NCBI GenBank assembly: GCA_016200265.1
Contig: JACQFE010000011.1
Coordinates: forward strand, 1-64,000
Reading direction: 5' to 3'
From: Planctomycetota bacterium
GTDB lineage: Bacteria; Planctomycetota; Phycisphaerae; UBA1845
DNA: 64,000 bases
Shown here: positions 52,278 to 61,059 of the stretch, one piece after another
Layout: each line of letters begins with the position of its first letter
How positions within the stretch are numbered: position 1 is the first letter of the stretch
The notes under the pieces: model-generated
Databases searched by the model: none
What the model was told of the DNA's origin: nothing
What the model saw: only the letters and a program-made list of their open reading frames with translations
Made by a program: the position numbers and the translations under genes

Positions 52278-53926
52278 GTCGCAACGAGAAACTGGTCATC
52301 ATCGGCTTGGACGGCGGCACGTTTCGGGTGCTTTGTCCGCTAGCCGAGTCTGGCACAATGCCCATGCTCGGGCGAATGCTGCGCGAAGGCGCGTTCGGCA
52401 ATTTGATGACCACCCGGCCGCCAGTCAAGTGTCCGGCGTGGCCGACCATGTGGACCGGCGTCAATCCCGGCAAGCATGGCGTGTTCAGTTTTTCGTTTCG
52501 TGATCCGAAAACGCGTGAGGTGCGGACGGCCAGCGCGAATGACGTTCACGCTCCGCGCCTTTGGGACATCGCCGGCGACGACGGCAAGCAAGTCGGCGTC
52601 TTCAATGTTCCCATCACGTTTCCAGCGACCAGGGTCAACGGTGACATGTTGACCGGCTTTGTTTCGCCGGAGGATTCGCCACAGGTGTTCTGGCCAAGCG
52701 CATTCGGAGAGGAAATGCGTGCAAAATTTCCGGACCTTTCATTGACCTGGGGCGTGCTCGGTCATCGTCCTTCGGACACTGCGCGGCGTGAAGCGCACAT
52801 TCGGATGATCAATGAGCTGATGGCGCTTCGTTGCCGACAATTCGAATGGGCTGCGAATCGGGCGGATTACGATTTTTGTTTTCTGGTGCACGAATACACG
52901 GATCGCGTCGGGCATTTGTTTTATCACCTGCTTGACGCGGAATTCGGCGACTTTCGTCGCGCCTCCAATGTCGGATCGCGAAGGCTCTTGGAAGATGGTC
53001 ACCGCATCCTGGATGATTCGATCGCGCGGCGGGTGTCTCGATTCGGTGATCGGGCGAATTACATGCTGGTGAGCGATCATGGCTTCGACGGCGTCGACGC
53101 GCTGGGTTTACATCAACAATTTTCTTGAGTCGAACGGCCTGTTGCGACTTCATAATTTCCGCACCTGGGCCGATGTATTTACGCGACAATTCAATATCCC
53201 ATTGGCAATTCGTCGCAAACTCGGGCTGGAACAGGAGCGGCGTGGCATAAGCAGGATCCGGGCCGAAATCCGTTCATCGATTACCGCCGTTCGCACGCCT
53301 ACGCCGGTCCGCAGCTCGAACATTCCGTGTACATTAGCGCGGCCGGCCGTGGGCCGAACGATTTGGCTCGCTCGACCAAAGAGTACGAACAAGTCCGACT
53401 GCGAACCATCGGCGTCTTGACGTCCGCGACCGATCCGGAAACGGGGGCGAAGGTCTTCGAGGGCGTCTGGGCGCGGGAAGAAATCTACAACGGTCCTTAT
53501 GTGCAGGACGCGCCGGATATTATTTTTGAATTGGCTCATGGATATATGGTGTCCAACGCGATCCTGCCACCTGGATTGCTCAAAGGCGGTTTTTTGAGGC
53601 CGCTGCGGTCCGGGTGGGATGTCTCCGGATACCATCGGCCTGAAGGAATTTTCATCGGCTGGGGTCCTGCCTTCAAGGCGGGAGACATTGGGTCGGCCAA
53701 TATCCTGGATGCGGCAGCGACAGCGCTCTACTTGATGGGCCTCCCGATCCCATCATACATGGACGGGCGTATCGCGCATTCCGCCATACGTCCCGAGCGA
53801 TTGGTGCAATATCCTCCCGAATACGTTGATCGTGTGTCGAGTGAAACGGATTCCGCGCCGGGCGCATATACGGATGCGGAACGATTGGAAGTCACTCGAC
53901 GGCTTGAAGAGCTCGGATACCTCTAA
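52274..53926 (+). pseudogene. Alkaline-phosphatase-superfamily phosphodiesterase with two frameshifts
   Basis: Type I phosphodiesterase/nucleotide-pyrophosphatase-like protein. The first frame (52274-about 53100) has LVIIGLDGGTFRV, a PAWPTMWTGVNPGKHG nucleophile region and LVSDHGF. The homologous sequence then moves to a second frame (about 53100-53260: RWVYINNFLESNGLLRL) and back (about 53265-53926: HAYAGPQLEH, AAGRGPNDLA, PEGIFIGWGPAFKAGD). Two compensating indels explain this. All three segments align to one gene with little loss, so the damage is recent, or the sequence has indel errors here. Confidence 0.75.
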
Positions 53927-53953
53927 ACCAATCGGTCAGATTTCAAATTCATT

Positions 53954-55324
53954 GTGATTTCAGCGTCCTTGGAAAATCGTGTGCGAAGTTCGGGTTCTAC
54001 GCCTGGGCATCTGGCGCCATTCATTCCGCTGCATGTGGATCGCTACGAGACATGGTCATCGCTTGTCGGTCTGCGGGACAAGTGGGATTCATTCGTTGAA
54101 TCCGTCGGCGGCGATCTCTACAGCTCATTCGACTGGTGTGAAGTCTGGTGGAAGCATTTTGGCTTTGGGCGGCGGCTCGAAGTCTACGTCATGCGATCGG
54201 GCGACGAATGGGTCGCGATTTTTCCGCTGTTTCGCAAGACCATTCGCTGGGGACCGTTCGCACTCCGAGTCGTGCGGCTCATCGGTTGCGATCACTGCGT
54301 GACCACGTGCGGCGTGCCGATCAAGCGTGGATTTGAAGCGGACGCGATTCACCGATTGTTCGATCAGCTTCAAAAGGGCGAGCCGTGGGACGCATTGGGA
54401 TTCGGTGAGCTTGCAGGGTATGCCGATTCCGCAAGTGATTTGGCGACCGCAATTCGCGCTGAGGGCGCATTCGGTGAAACGACGTTTCATGGCGACTGTT
54501 ATCCGCAGATGATCTTCGACGTTTCTCGCGATGCAGAGACCATTCTTGCAGAACTTTCGGTCAAGGAACGCCGCAACGTACGCAAAGACCAGCGCGAACT
54601 GGAGGCTTCCGGCGCCAGATTTGTTGAACCCCAAACGCCGGAGTAACTTCACGCCGCGTTTGATCGGCTTGTGGCAATGCACGAGTCGCAATGGCGGATT
54701 CGCGGAAGGGGCGGGCATTTCGGCGACTGGCCCGGATCAGAATCATTCCATCGGGAATTTGCATCACGGGCGCTGTCTTCGGGCCGCCTCGCTCTGTTCG
54801 AAGTTCGTACCAACCAGGAAGTGCTGGCCGGTGAATATGCTCTGCGGTTTGGTCCCCGGCTGCACTGGATCATCGGCGCTCGCGCAAATGGAGTCAGCAG
54901 TCGGATTGGATACCTCGGATCGCTGGACCACGCCTGGAAAGACGGCGTGAAACTGATTGACGCGCTTCCGGGATATTATGACTACAAGCGAAGACTGGGG
55001 GCGCGAGTTGTGGGCGTCAAGGACATCCTGGCGGTGAACAATTGCAACTCGTCCCGCCGTCGATTGACCCTGCACCGCGCCGCGGCGGAAGCGGTTTCAT
55101 TTGCGTATGGCCGCGCCTTGTGGTGGCATGTCGCCCCGTGGCTGTCGAAGAGAATGCCTCATCTTTTTGCAGGAAATGTCCATCGTCAGTTATGGACACC
55201 GTATATTCGCTCGCGGTTTCTGGCGACGCGTGAGCGGCCTGACGAATCATTCGCGCAGGACGCCCGGCAATCCGCGACTCGGTCGTCAGACAGCGTTGGA
55301 ATTTCGGAAGGAGATCGTGAATGA
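53954..55324 (+). pseudogene. GNAT-family (CelD/BcsL-like) protein interrupted by an in-frame TAA
   Basis: The frame opens at GTG 53954: YSSFDWCEVWWKHFG, AIFPLFRKTIRWGPFALRVV, VRLIGCDHCVTTCG. It stops at TAA (54644-54646) after PQTPE and continues in the same frame (LHAAFDRLVAMHESQW, RGGHFGDWPGSESFH, LGYYDYKRRLGARV-like end) to 55324. The next gene is an intact paralog with the same motifs, so the interruption is clear: GAA to TAA is the simplest change. Confidence 0.85.
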
Positions 55325-56580
55325 TTTCCGAAGCGACGCTCACACCCGAACGAGCCGCGACTTCACGCGGCGTCCCTGATTGCCCGACCGGCATGCCCAT
55401 TCGTCATTCCGTGCATCATGATTTCGATGAGCTTTCTTCCAACCGCGAGGCGTGGGACGATCTGGTTCAAGCCACGGGCGATGACCTTTTTGCTTCCTAT
55501 GACTGGTGTCGAATTTGGTGGAAGCATTACGAGTTCAATCGGCGCTTGCAGATTCATTTGTTTCACTGTGGCGATGAACTCGTCGGCGTGTTTCCACTTT
55601 TCGAAGAGCGTCTGCGATTGGGGCCATTTGCACTGAATGCGGTCCGCCTGGTTGGATGCGATCATTCCGTGACCACGTGCGGGTTTGCATGTCTGCCGGA
55701 ACATTTGAACACCGCGGTCCATCACATCGTTCAACATTTGCAGAAGAACATACGATGGGACGCGCTGCATTTCGGCCCGTTGGCGGGATACAGTGAATAT
55801 CGTGAAAAACTCGCGACCTCCCTTCGCGAACGCAAAGAAGTTCGCCACGTGGAAGACGGCGCCGACGATGGACCGCACATCATTTTTCCTTTGCCGGAGA
55901 ATTTCGACGCCTATGTCGAGAGTCTGCCCGGCGGCGAACGTAGTAACCTGCGTCGACGCGAGAAGAAGCTCCAGGAACTGAATCCGAAAGCACAACTGGC
56001 CCACGTTGATGAAGTCGACAGCCACCTTCGCACATTCATGGAGCAGCATCGAGAGCAATGGCATCGCGAGGGAAAACTGGGGCACTTCGGTGATTGGCCT
56101 CGATCCGTCGAATTCCATCTTGAGATGGCGCATACGCTTGATTCGCTCGGTCGATTGCAGTTGCTTCGAATCGACACGGGCCATGGATGCGTCGGCTATC
56201 AATACAACTATCTGTTTGGGCGGCGTATTTACTGGATCTTGGGGTCGCGCAGCGCGGATACGCGATGGGACACATTGAGTCCCGGGCAGCGGCTTCATTG
56301 CGTGACGTTGCGGCTGGCATTTGAGGCCGGTCGCACTGAAATCGACGCGATGAAGGGCATGTATGAGTACAAGATACGCCTTGGCGGCGTGGTCAAACAC
56401 CTTCAGTCGGTCACCGCGATCAGCCGACGGATGGGTTCGGCGCTGCGATTGAAGTGCTTTCGCATCGCCGCCCGCGCGGTGCATATTCTCTATTATCGTT
56501 TGTGGTTTTGCCGATTCGCGGCGTATTTTCCGCGACTTCAGAGGCCATTGTGGACCCTATGGATTCGCTCGCGGTTGTAG
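55321..56580 (+). CDS. GNAT-family (CelD/BcsL-like) protein, intact paralog
   Basis: 419 residues. Same motifs as the broken upstream gene: DWCRIWWKHYEFNRRLQI, VFPLFEERLRLGPFALNAV, GCDHSVTTCGFACL, GKLGHFGDWPRSVEFH, and the late EIDAMKGMYEYKIRLGG. The family is common in EPS clusters; a catalytic role in acyl/aminoacyl modification of polymer precursors is plausible. ATG 55321 overlaps the previous stop (ATGA). Tandem duplication is evident from the shared motif order. Confidence 0.8.
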   Translation: MISEATLTPERAATSRGVPDCPTGMPIRHSVHHDFDELSSNREAWDDLVQATGDDLFASYDWCRIWWKHYEFNRRLQIHLFHCGDELVGVFPLFEERLRLGPFALNAVRLVGCDHSVTTCGFACLPEHLNTAVHHIVQHLQKNIRWDALHFGPLAGYSEYREKLATSLRERKEVRHVEDGADDGPHIIFPLPENFDAYVESLPGGERSNLRRREKKLQELNPKAQLAHVDEVDSHLRTFMEQHREQWHREGKLGHFGDWPRSVEFHLEMAHTLDSLGRLQLLRIDTGHGCVGYQYNYLFGRRIYWILGSRSADTRWDTLSPGQRLHCVTLRLAFEAGRTEIDAMKGMYEYKIRLGGVVKHLQSVTAISRRMGSALRLKCFRIAARAVHILYYRLWFCRFAAYFPRLQRPLWTLWIRSRL

Positions 56581-56870
56581 ATCGAAGCAACAAGGCCCGT
56601 CCCGCAGAGCCGACTTCCACAATTGTCCGTGGTGCGGCGCGATATCGCATTTTCGACAGCGTCCTGTGCTTCGGTGACTCCGATTGGTGGTACCACAATC
56701 GCGGCCATGCGGACATGCAGTTCATGCGCCGGTTCGCCCGCCTCTGTCCGACGGTGTACGTCAATTCACTTGGCGTGGGAATGCCGAAAGTTGCGGAAGG
56801 GTGAGTGTTTACCCGCAAAGTGATGCGCAGGCTGCAGGATCTGCATCCATGGGACACTCTCGGTGCATCT
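56559..56870 (+). pseudogene. N-terminal fragment of a GT4 glycosyltransferase
   Basis: About 80 codons from ATG 56559: FDSVLCFGDSDWWYHNRGHA, DMQFMRRFARLCPTVYVNSL, GVGMPKVAEG, the usual start of the EPS-cluster GT4 family. It stops at TGA 56802-56804, and the same frame goes on (VFTRKVMRRLQDLHPWDTL) to about 56870 before homology ends. No C-terminal donor-binding half exists. So the gene was cut off, with an additional nonsense codon. The next genes are on the opposite strand and unrelated. Confidence 0.75.
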
Positions 56871-56923
56871 TTGGCGAATCATAATAAATTCCGCCGATGT
56901 CATCGACCAAGCGAACCGCGATA

Positions 56924-57484
56924 TTAACGAAATGCGAGGAGCCCGCGCTGTTGTGCACGAAGGATTGCGGCCAAAGTGAACGCATCATTGATTTCGCCCA
57001 AGTCAATCCTGGCGAGTACATCCGTCAGGGGGAACCATCGAAATTCGGACACTTCGTCGCCCGTGCGAACCATGTCCTTGGAGCTTTGCGCCGCTTCGGC
57101 TGCGAAAAGTCGAACTTCGGATGCCAGAATGCCTGAGTTTGGATAGATGACCCCGAGTGATACCAATTTCAACGCGACGAGGCCTGTTTCCTCGGCAAGT
57201 TCGCGGCGCGCATTGGCTTCCGTATTCAAGGATTCGCTATAGCCGCGCGGGATTTCCCAAACCTCTTTGTCAATCGGATAGCGGTACTGCCTAACCAGTC
57301 CAATTGATGCAGTGCGCAGCGGAAGCACCGCAACGCCCGGATGGCCGCCGACCTCGACCACTCGGTTGTATCGACCGATCCGACCATCTGGAAACTTGAC
57401 TCGGTCAAAGTAGACCTTCAGCCACGGGTTGTTTTCATCCGCGTAGGCCTCGATTTCTTCAATTCGATGGATCTTCTCGTTCAC
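56924..57484 (-). CDS. Nudix hydrolase (ADP-ribose pyrophosphatase-like)
   Basis: 186 residues. The Nudix box GYSESLNTEANARRELAEET (in order: G, E, RE, EE, then GL) is at about residue 90-112, with the preceding NPWLKVYFDRVKFPDGR and VVEVGGHPGVAVLPL strands found in the ADP-ribose/nucleoside-diphosphate-sugar hydrolases. GTG 57484 is chosen: it overlaps the upstream gene's stop (GTGA), GGAGG lies 9 bases upstream, and the longer frame only reads the neighbour's end. Translational coupling implies joint function. Confidence 0.85.
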   Translation of the reverse strand: MNEKIHRIEEIEAYADENNPWLKVYFDRVKFPDGRIGRYNRVVEVGGHPGVAVLPLRTASIGLVRQYRYPIDKEVWEIPRGYSESLNTEANARRELAEETGLVALKLVSLGVIYPNSGILASEVRLFAAEAAQSSKDMVRTGDEVSEFRWFPLTDVLARIDLGEINDAFTLAAILRAQQRGLLAFR

Positions 57485-58836
57485 TGCAACGACCTCCAAT
57501 GGGCATGTTCCACGATCTGCCGAAGGGTCGGTTTCTCTTTGCTTAGTTCGAACCCAATACGATACGCGATCTCCGGAAAGAGTTTTTCGACCGCCTTGCC
57601 AAGTGGTCCTCCAGTTATCAACCCAAGAATTGCCCCGAGCCAACCAAACCTATCGCGTCTTGAACTGAACCAGCGGACCCACGCCTCGTCTGCAGGAACG
57701 TATTGGTTTACGAACGGTTCCATCCCGCGCCGGAATTCATCGAGATCACCACGTTCCCACCACGCCGCCAAGTGCTCCTGGCCTTGTCGAAACAGATCGC
57801 GAAAAGCTTCCCCGTCGAGGGCATCTGTGTTCCCCAACCAGTGGATAAAATCATGCGGGAGTTCCGCGTTGGGTAGTACATTCCCATACAGCGCTGAATC
57901 ATAGGCTTGTTCGGCGTCCGTGATGGGGACTCGGCACATTCCAGACCACCAAAGCCTGCAATCATGCTGATTGGCGATTGCGCGATGATACGCGCGGTTG
58001 TACCAGTCCTCGATAGCCCCCAGTTCTTCCAATGCGACTTCCTGGCCAGTACTCTGCTGGCGGACACGCTTGAGTGCCGCATAAAACTCGGTGCGTAAGC
58101 GGGAAGTCTTCGCAGTTTGAACGAGTCCCATTGCCTCAGTAGTGCGGAGCTGTTGAGCGTTGACCTTCTCCTCTTGCATGGCTTGGCTGAGTTTGAATGA
58201 GTCCGGATCATATTTTACGACGGCCAACCGATTCTGGTCCGCCTGTTCGATCCATTGCGACCACCCCTCCTTGAGCCGTCTAGCGATGTCCACAAGGCCT
58301 GGCAGATCGGCGTCGAAACGCGATAGCACATCCGGAATGTCGGACCATTCGCCCACCAAGCCGGTCTCGATGTTTGGTAGTAATTCAGCCAGCCGTTCGC
58401 GCCGATTGGATCCAACAGATGAAAAACCAAATCCGAAAAGTCGCCCAGCTGAATTGGGTCGTACAACAAGGCTCCTTAACGCGTCGCCGAGGCGCGGTGC
58501 GCGGGCGCGGATTTCGATCGGTGGACCCTCGGTCGTATTTCGAGTAATCAGATCAAGAATCGTCGAAAGACACGGTGGGCTGCCCGGGCGGTTCCGAGGG
58601 AGAAGATCGAGGAAAACGATCCCATCGAGCACTTGGTTGTCGCTGAGGACGAGCGTCTTTGCAAGGAGGATATCGAAACGAAGGCGTCCAAGAAAGGCAC
58701 GTCGAAGTCGCGCGTGTTCCTCTGGGGCTGGCTGCGGAATCTCAGGTTCGTTACCCCAGGCGATTTCCGTTTGCCTGACTGAGTCGTAAAGATCACAGTA
58801 GAGGCGTGAATGCGATACAGACAAGGACGTCTTCAC
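57481..58836 (-). CDS. Hypothetical 451-residue protein coupled to Nudix hydrolase
   Basis: Not recognised. GTG 58836 with AAGGAT upstream. Mostly helical, with charged and aromatic stretches (LVLSDNQVLDGIVFLDLLP at about 60-80; RRERLAELLPNIETGLVGEW; WYNRAYHRAIANQHDCRLWW). No signal peptide; one weakly hydrophobic segment near residue 400 (FGWLGAILGLITGGPLGKAV) could be amphipathic or membrane-facing. The stop overlaps the Nudix start. It could be a sensor or effector whose nucleotide product the Nudix enzyme removes, but no domain supports this. Confidence 0.55.
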   Translation of the reverse strand: MKTSLSVSHSRLYCDLYDSVRQTEIAWGNEPEIPQPAPEEHARLRRAFLGRLRFDILLAKTLVLSDNQVLDGIVFLDLLPRNRPGSPPCLSTILDLITRNTTEGPPIEIRARAPRLGDALRSLVVRPNSAGRLFGFGFSSVGSNRRERLAELLPNIETGLVGEWSDIPDVLSRFDADLPGLVDIARRLKEGWSQWIEQADQNRLAVVKYDPDSFKLSQAMQEEKVNAQQLRTTEAMGLVQTAKTSRLRTEFYAALKRVRQQSTGQEVALEELGAIEDWYNRAYHRAIANQHDCRLWWSGMCRVPITDAEQAYDSALYGNVLPNAELPHDFIHWLGNTDALDGEAFRDLFRQGQEHLAAWWERGDLDEFRRGMEPFVNQYVPADEAWVRWFSSRRDRFGWLGAILGLITGGPLGKAVEKLFPEIAYRIGFELSKEKPTLRQIVEHAHWRSLQ

Positions 58837-59145
58837 TGGATGATCCTTAGATTAGCAACGAACCCTACGTTTGTTCGTTCCTCACTTATCCTAGATGCAA
58901 GTTTTGCACGTGACAAGGGAGGTGTGCAGATGACGTTCCCAAGTTCCCAAACTGACTTGACCGCCACCTGCGGACGCCTAGCCCGCGTTCTTCTTTTGTG
59001 ATACCTTATTGCGATTGCTGTTCTCCTTTGTGCAAAGCTTCGAACTTGCGGAACATGCCACCGTGCCAGGTCCTCGAGGAGAACCGCTCAACTTCACTTA
59101 CCATCGGGACGAACTCGATCCGTTGGCAACATGTAAAAGAACTTG
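58837..59145. other. 309-base spacer
   Basis: No gene, repeat or clear promoter recognised between the divergent unknown gene and the flippase gene. Confidence 0.4.
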
Positions 59146-60711
59146 ATGCAGGTTTCTGACATGGTCATTTCCCAACCGGTAGATTCGATGGGCCAGTTAA
59201 GTAGTGGCAACAGTCACGGCTCACCACCGAGGGGGCCGTCTCCGAGCGGCGGCCCGAGATCACAAGGTGCCATCAGTGGCGCTGCGGTCATGACTGTGGC
59301 CCGGGTAGTGAATGTAACGGTCTCGCTTGTCGCGACTGCGATCATTGCACGGCTCCTTGATAAAGAAGATTTCGGTGTGGTTATGATGGTCGGGACGGCC
59401 ACGGGTTTCTTCGCGATCTTCTCGGATTTTGGATTGTCGCTCGTGACTGTGCAGCGCGCAGAAATCACTCAAGGCCAGTTGACCGCGCTTTTCTGGGTCA
59501 ACTGCGGATTTGGCATGCTCTTGTCCATTGCAACGCTGGCTGTCTCCCCGCTCCTGGTTTGGTACAGCCGAGGTGACACCCGCTTGTATGCGGTGACGGC
59601 ATTGATGGCACTCACGTTTCCGATCTCCACGCTCCGCGTGCAGCACGAGGCGCTCTTGAAACGGCACATGTATTTTCGGCGACTTGCGGTAGTGCGTGTT
59701 TCGGGAATCGTGCTTGGTGCAATAGTAGGAGTTTCCGCCGCGTTCGCAGGCATGGGTTATTGGTCCCTGGCAATGCAATTGCTCGCCACGGAAGCTGGAG
59801 CCACGATCGCGAGCTGGCTGGCGATGAATTGGAGGCCCGGCTTACCCGGCCGTTGTGATGGACTCCGCAGCATGTTGGGTTTCGCAGGAGCGTTAACGGC
59901 GCATGGAATGGTGGGATATTGGGCGAGTTATCTCGATAATCTATTGATCGGCCGCTACTGCGGTTATGGCGAGCTCGGTCTGTACTCCACATCCTATCAA
60001 CTTATGATGCGTCCGATCTCACTGGCGGGTTACGGTGTGGGGGAGGCCGCCGTTCCCGCGATGGCGAAAACGCTGCAAGCCGACGGTGACGTGCGGCAGG
60101 CCTATCGCCGTATGCTTACCGTTACGTGTTTGCTGGGATTGCCGATCTGCGTGGCCGGTTCGTGCTGGGCAGGCGATGTCGTTAATACCGTGCTTGGGAG
60201 CAAGTTCCTTGGAGCGATTCCCATGCTCCGCATCTTGTTTCTGGCGGCGATGGCACGGATGCTCTGTGCCTCGACCGGCTGGGTTTACGTCGTCCTCGGT
60301 CGCCCCGGACGGATGCTCCGCTGGCAGTTGATGTGGACCCCGTTCGTCATTCTCTCATTCATCCTGGGCATTCGATGGGGCGCGGTGGGAGTGGCGGCGG
60401 CTTACGCAATCGCCAACTGGATCGCATTTCTTCCGAGTTTCTTCTATTGTTTCAAAGGCACCGCATTTTCGATCTTCGACATGGTGGAGCCGGTGGCCGC
60501 TCCGCTTTTCTGCACCGTGTTCAGCACCGCACTCGCGCTGGGTGGTCAGCTCTTGCTGTTTCCCGACTTGCAGCTCGGGAAGTGGAGACTCTTAGTCCGC
60601 GTCCTCCTCGCATGTGCATTGTATGCCGCGACGACGGTTGCGTTTGTTCCCATCGTGCGTGAGGCTTGGAATCGATTTCGGCGGAACTGGTTCGCTACCC
60701 CGGAAAAATAG
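59146..60711 (+). CDS. Wzx-like oligosaccharide flippase
   Basis: 521 residues, MOP superfamily, polytopic (about 12-14 helices). A 45-residue Pro/Gly/Ser-rich N-terminal tail precedes the first helix (MTVARVVNVTVSLVATAII), and the family motif ARLLDKEDFGVVMMVG follows. Late helices end in AFVPIVREAW. It presumably moves undecaprenyl-linked repeat units across the inner membrane for the EPS system at 45-57 kb. ATG 59146; an in-frame alternative is 59161. Confidence 0.87.
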   Translation: MQVSDMVISQPVDSMGQLSSGNSHGSPPRGPSPSGGPRSQGAISGAAVMTVARVVNVTVSLVATAIIARLLDKEDFGVVMMVGTATGFFAIFSDFGLSLVTVQRAEITQGQLTALFWVNCGFGMLLSIATLAVSPLLVWYSRGDTRLYAVTALMALTFPISTLRVQHEALLKRHMYFRRLAVVRVSGIVLGAIVGVSAAFAGMGYWSLAMQLLATEAGATIASWLAMNWRPGLPGRCDGLRSMLGFAGALTAHGMVGYWASYLDNLLIGRYCGYGELGLYSTSYQLMMRPISLAGYGVGEAAVPAMAKTLQADGDVRQAYRRMLTVTCLLGLPICVAGSCWAGDVVNTVLGSKFLGAIPMLRILFLAAMARMLCASTGWVYVVLGRPGRMLRWQLMWTPFVILSFILGIRWGAVGVAAAYAIANWIAFLPSFFYCFKGTAFSIFDMVEPVAAPLFCTVFSTALALGGQLLLFPDLQLGKWRLLVRVLLACALYAATTVAFVPIVREAWNRFRRNWFATPEK

Positions 60712-60715
60712 ACTC

Positions 60716-60770
60716 GTGCGAATTGCGTTTGTCATTCCCGGCAAGGGCGGCGGCACTGTTCGCGTTCATC
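60716..60770 (+). pseudogene. Short N-terminal remnant of a glycosyltransferase
   Basis: From GTG 60716 the frame reads RIAFVIPGKGGGTVRV, the first strand and loop of an EPS-type GT4 glycosyltransferase, then homology stops. Nothing recognisable fills 60771-61059. A further sign of loss of polysaccharide genes. Confidence 0.5.
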
Positions 60771-61059
60771 GCCAAACATATTCACCGTGGGTTCGCTCAT
60801 GCAGTTGGGCGATGGCATCGGTGCTGATTGGACCTTTGGCCGCAAGTTGGTCCGTGTCCTTGTTCGCGAACATGGTGACGGTGCTCTACGTTTTCTTGGG
60901 ACGGTTGGGATCGCTCCCGGAACTGGCCCAGGTCGCGGAGCAAATCCGTCAACCACAATTCACACAATTGCGTGGCGCGGTTCAGCCCAGAATGACTGCA
61001 AATCTTGTCTTCCAATCCTAAGCGAGCGTGTCGGCTCCTGTTTCGCGATGCGCGCGTAG

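Noticed and set aside
50350..54646. Recoded stop codons (readthrough or suppression) as an explanation for the split genes
   Set aside because: One gene stops at TAG and another at TAA, other genes use these stops normally, and frameshifts in the same cluster point to decay rather than recoding.
60787..61059. 90-codon plus-strand frame after the flippase
   Set aside because: No family features and overlapped by other open frames of similar length; probably noncoding debris.
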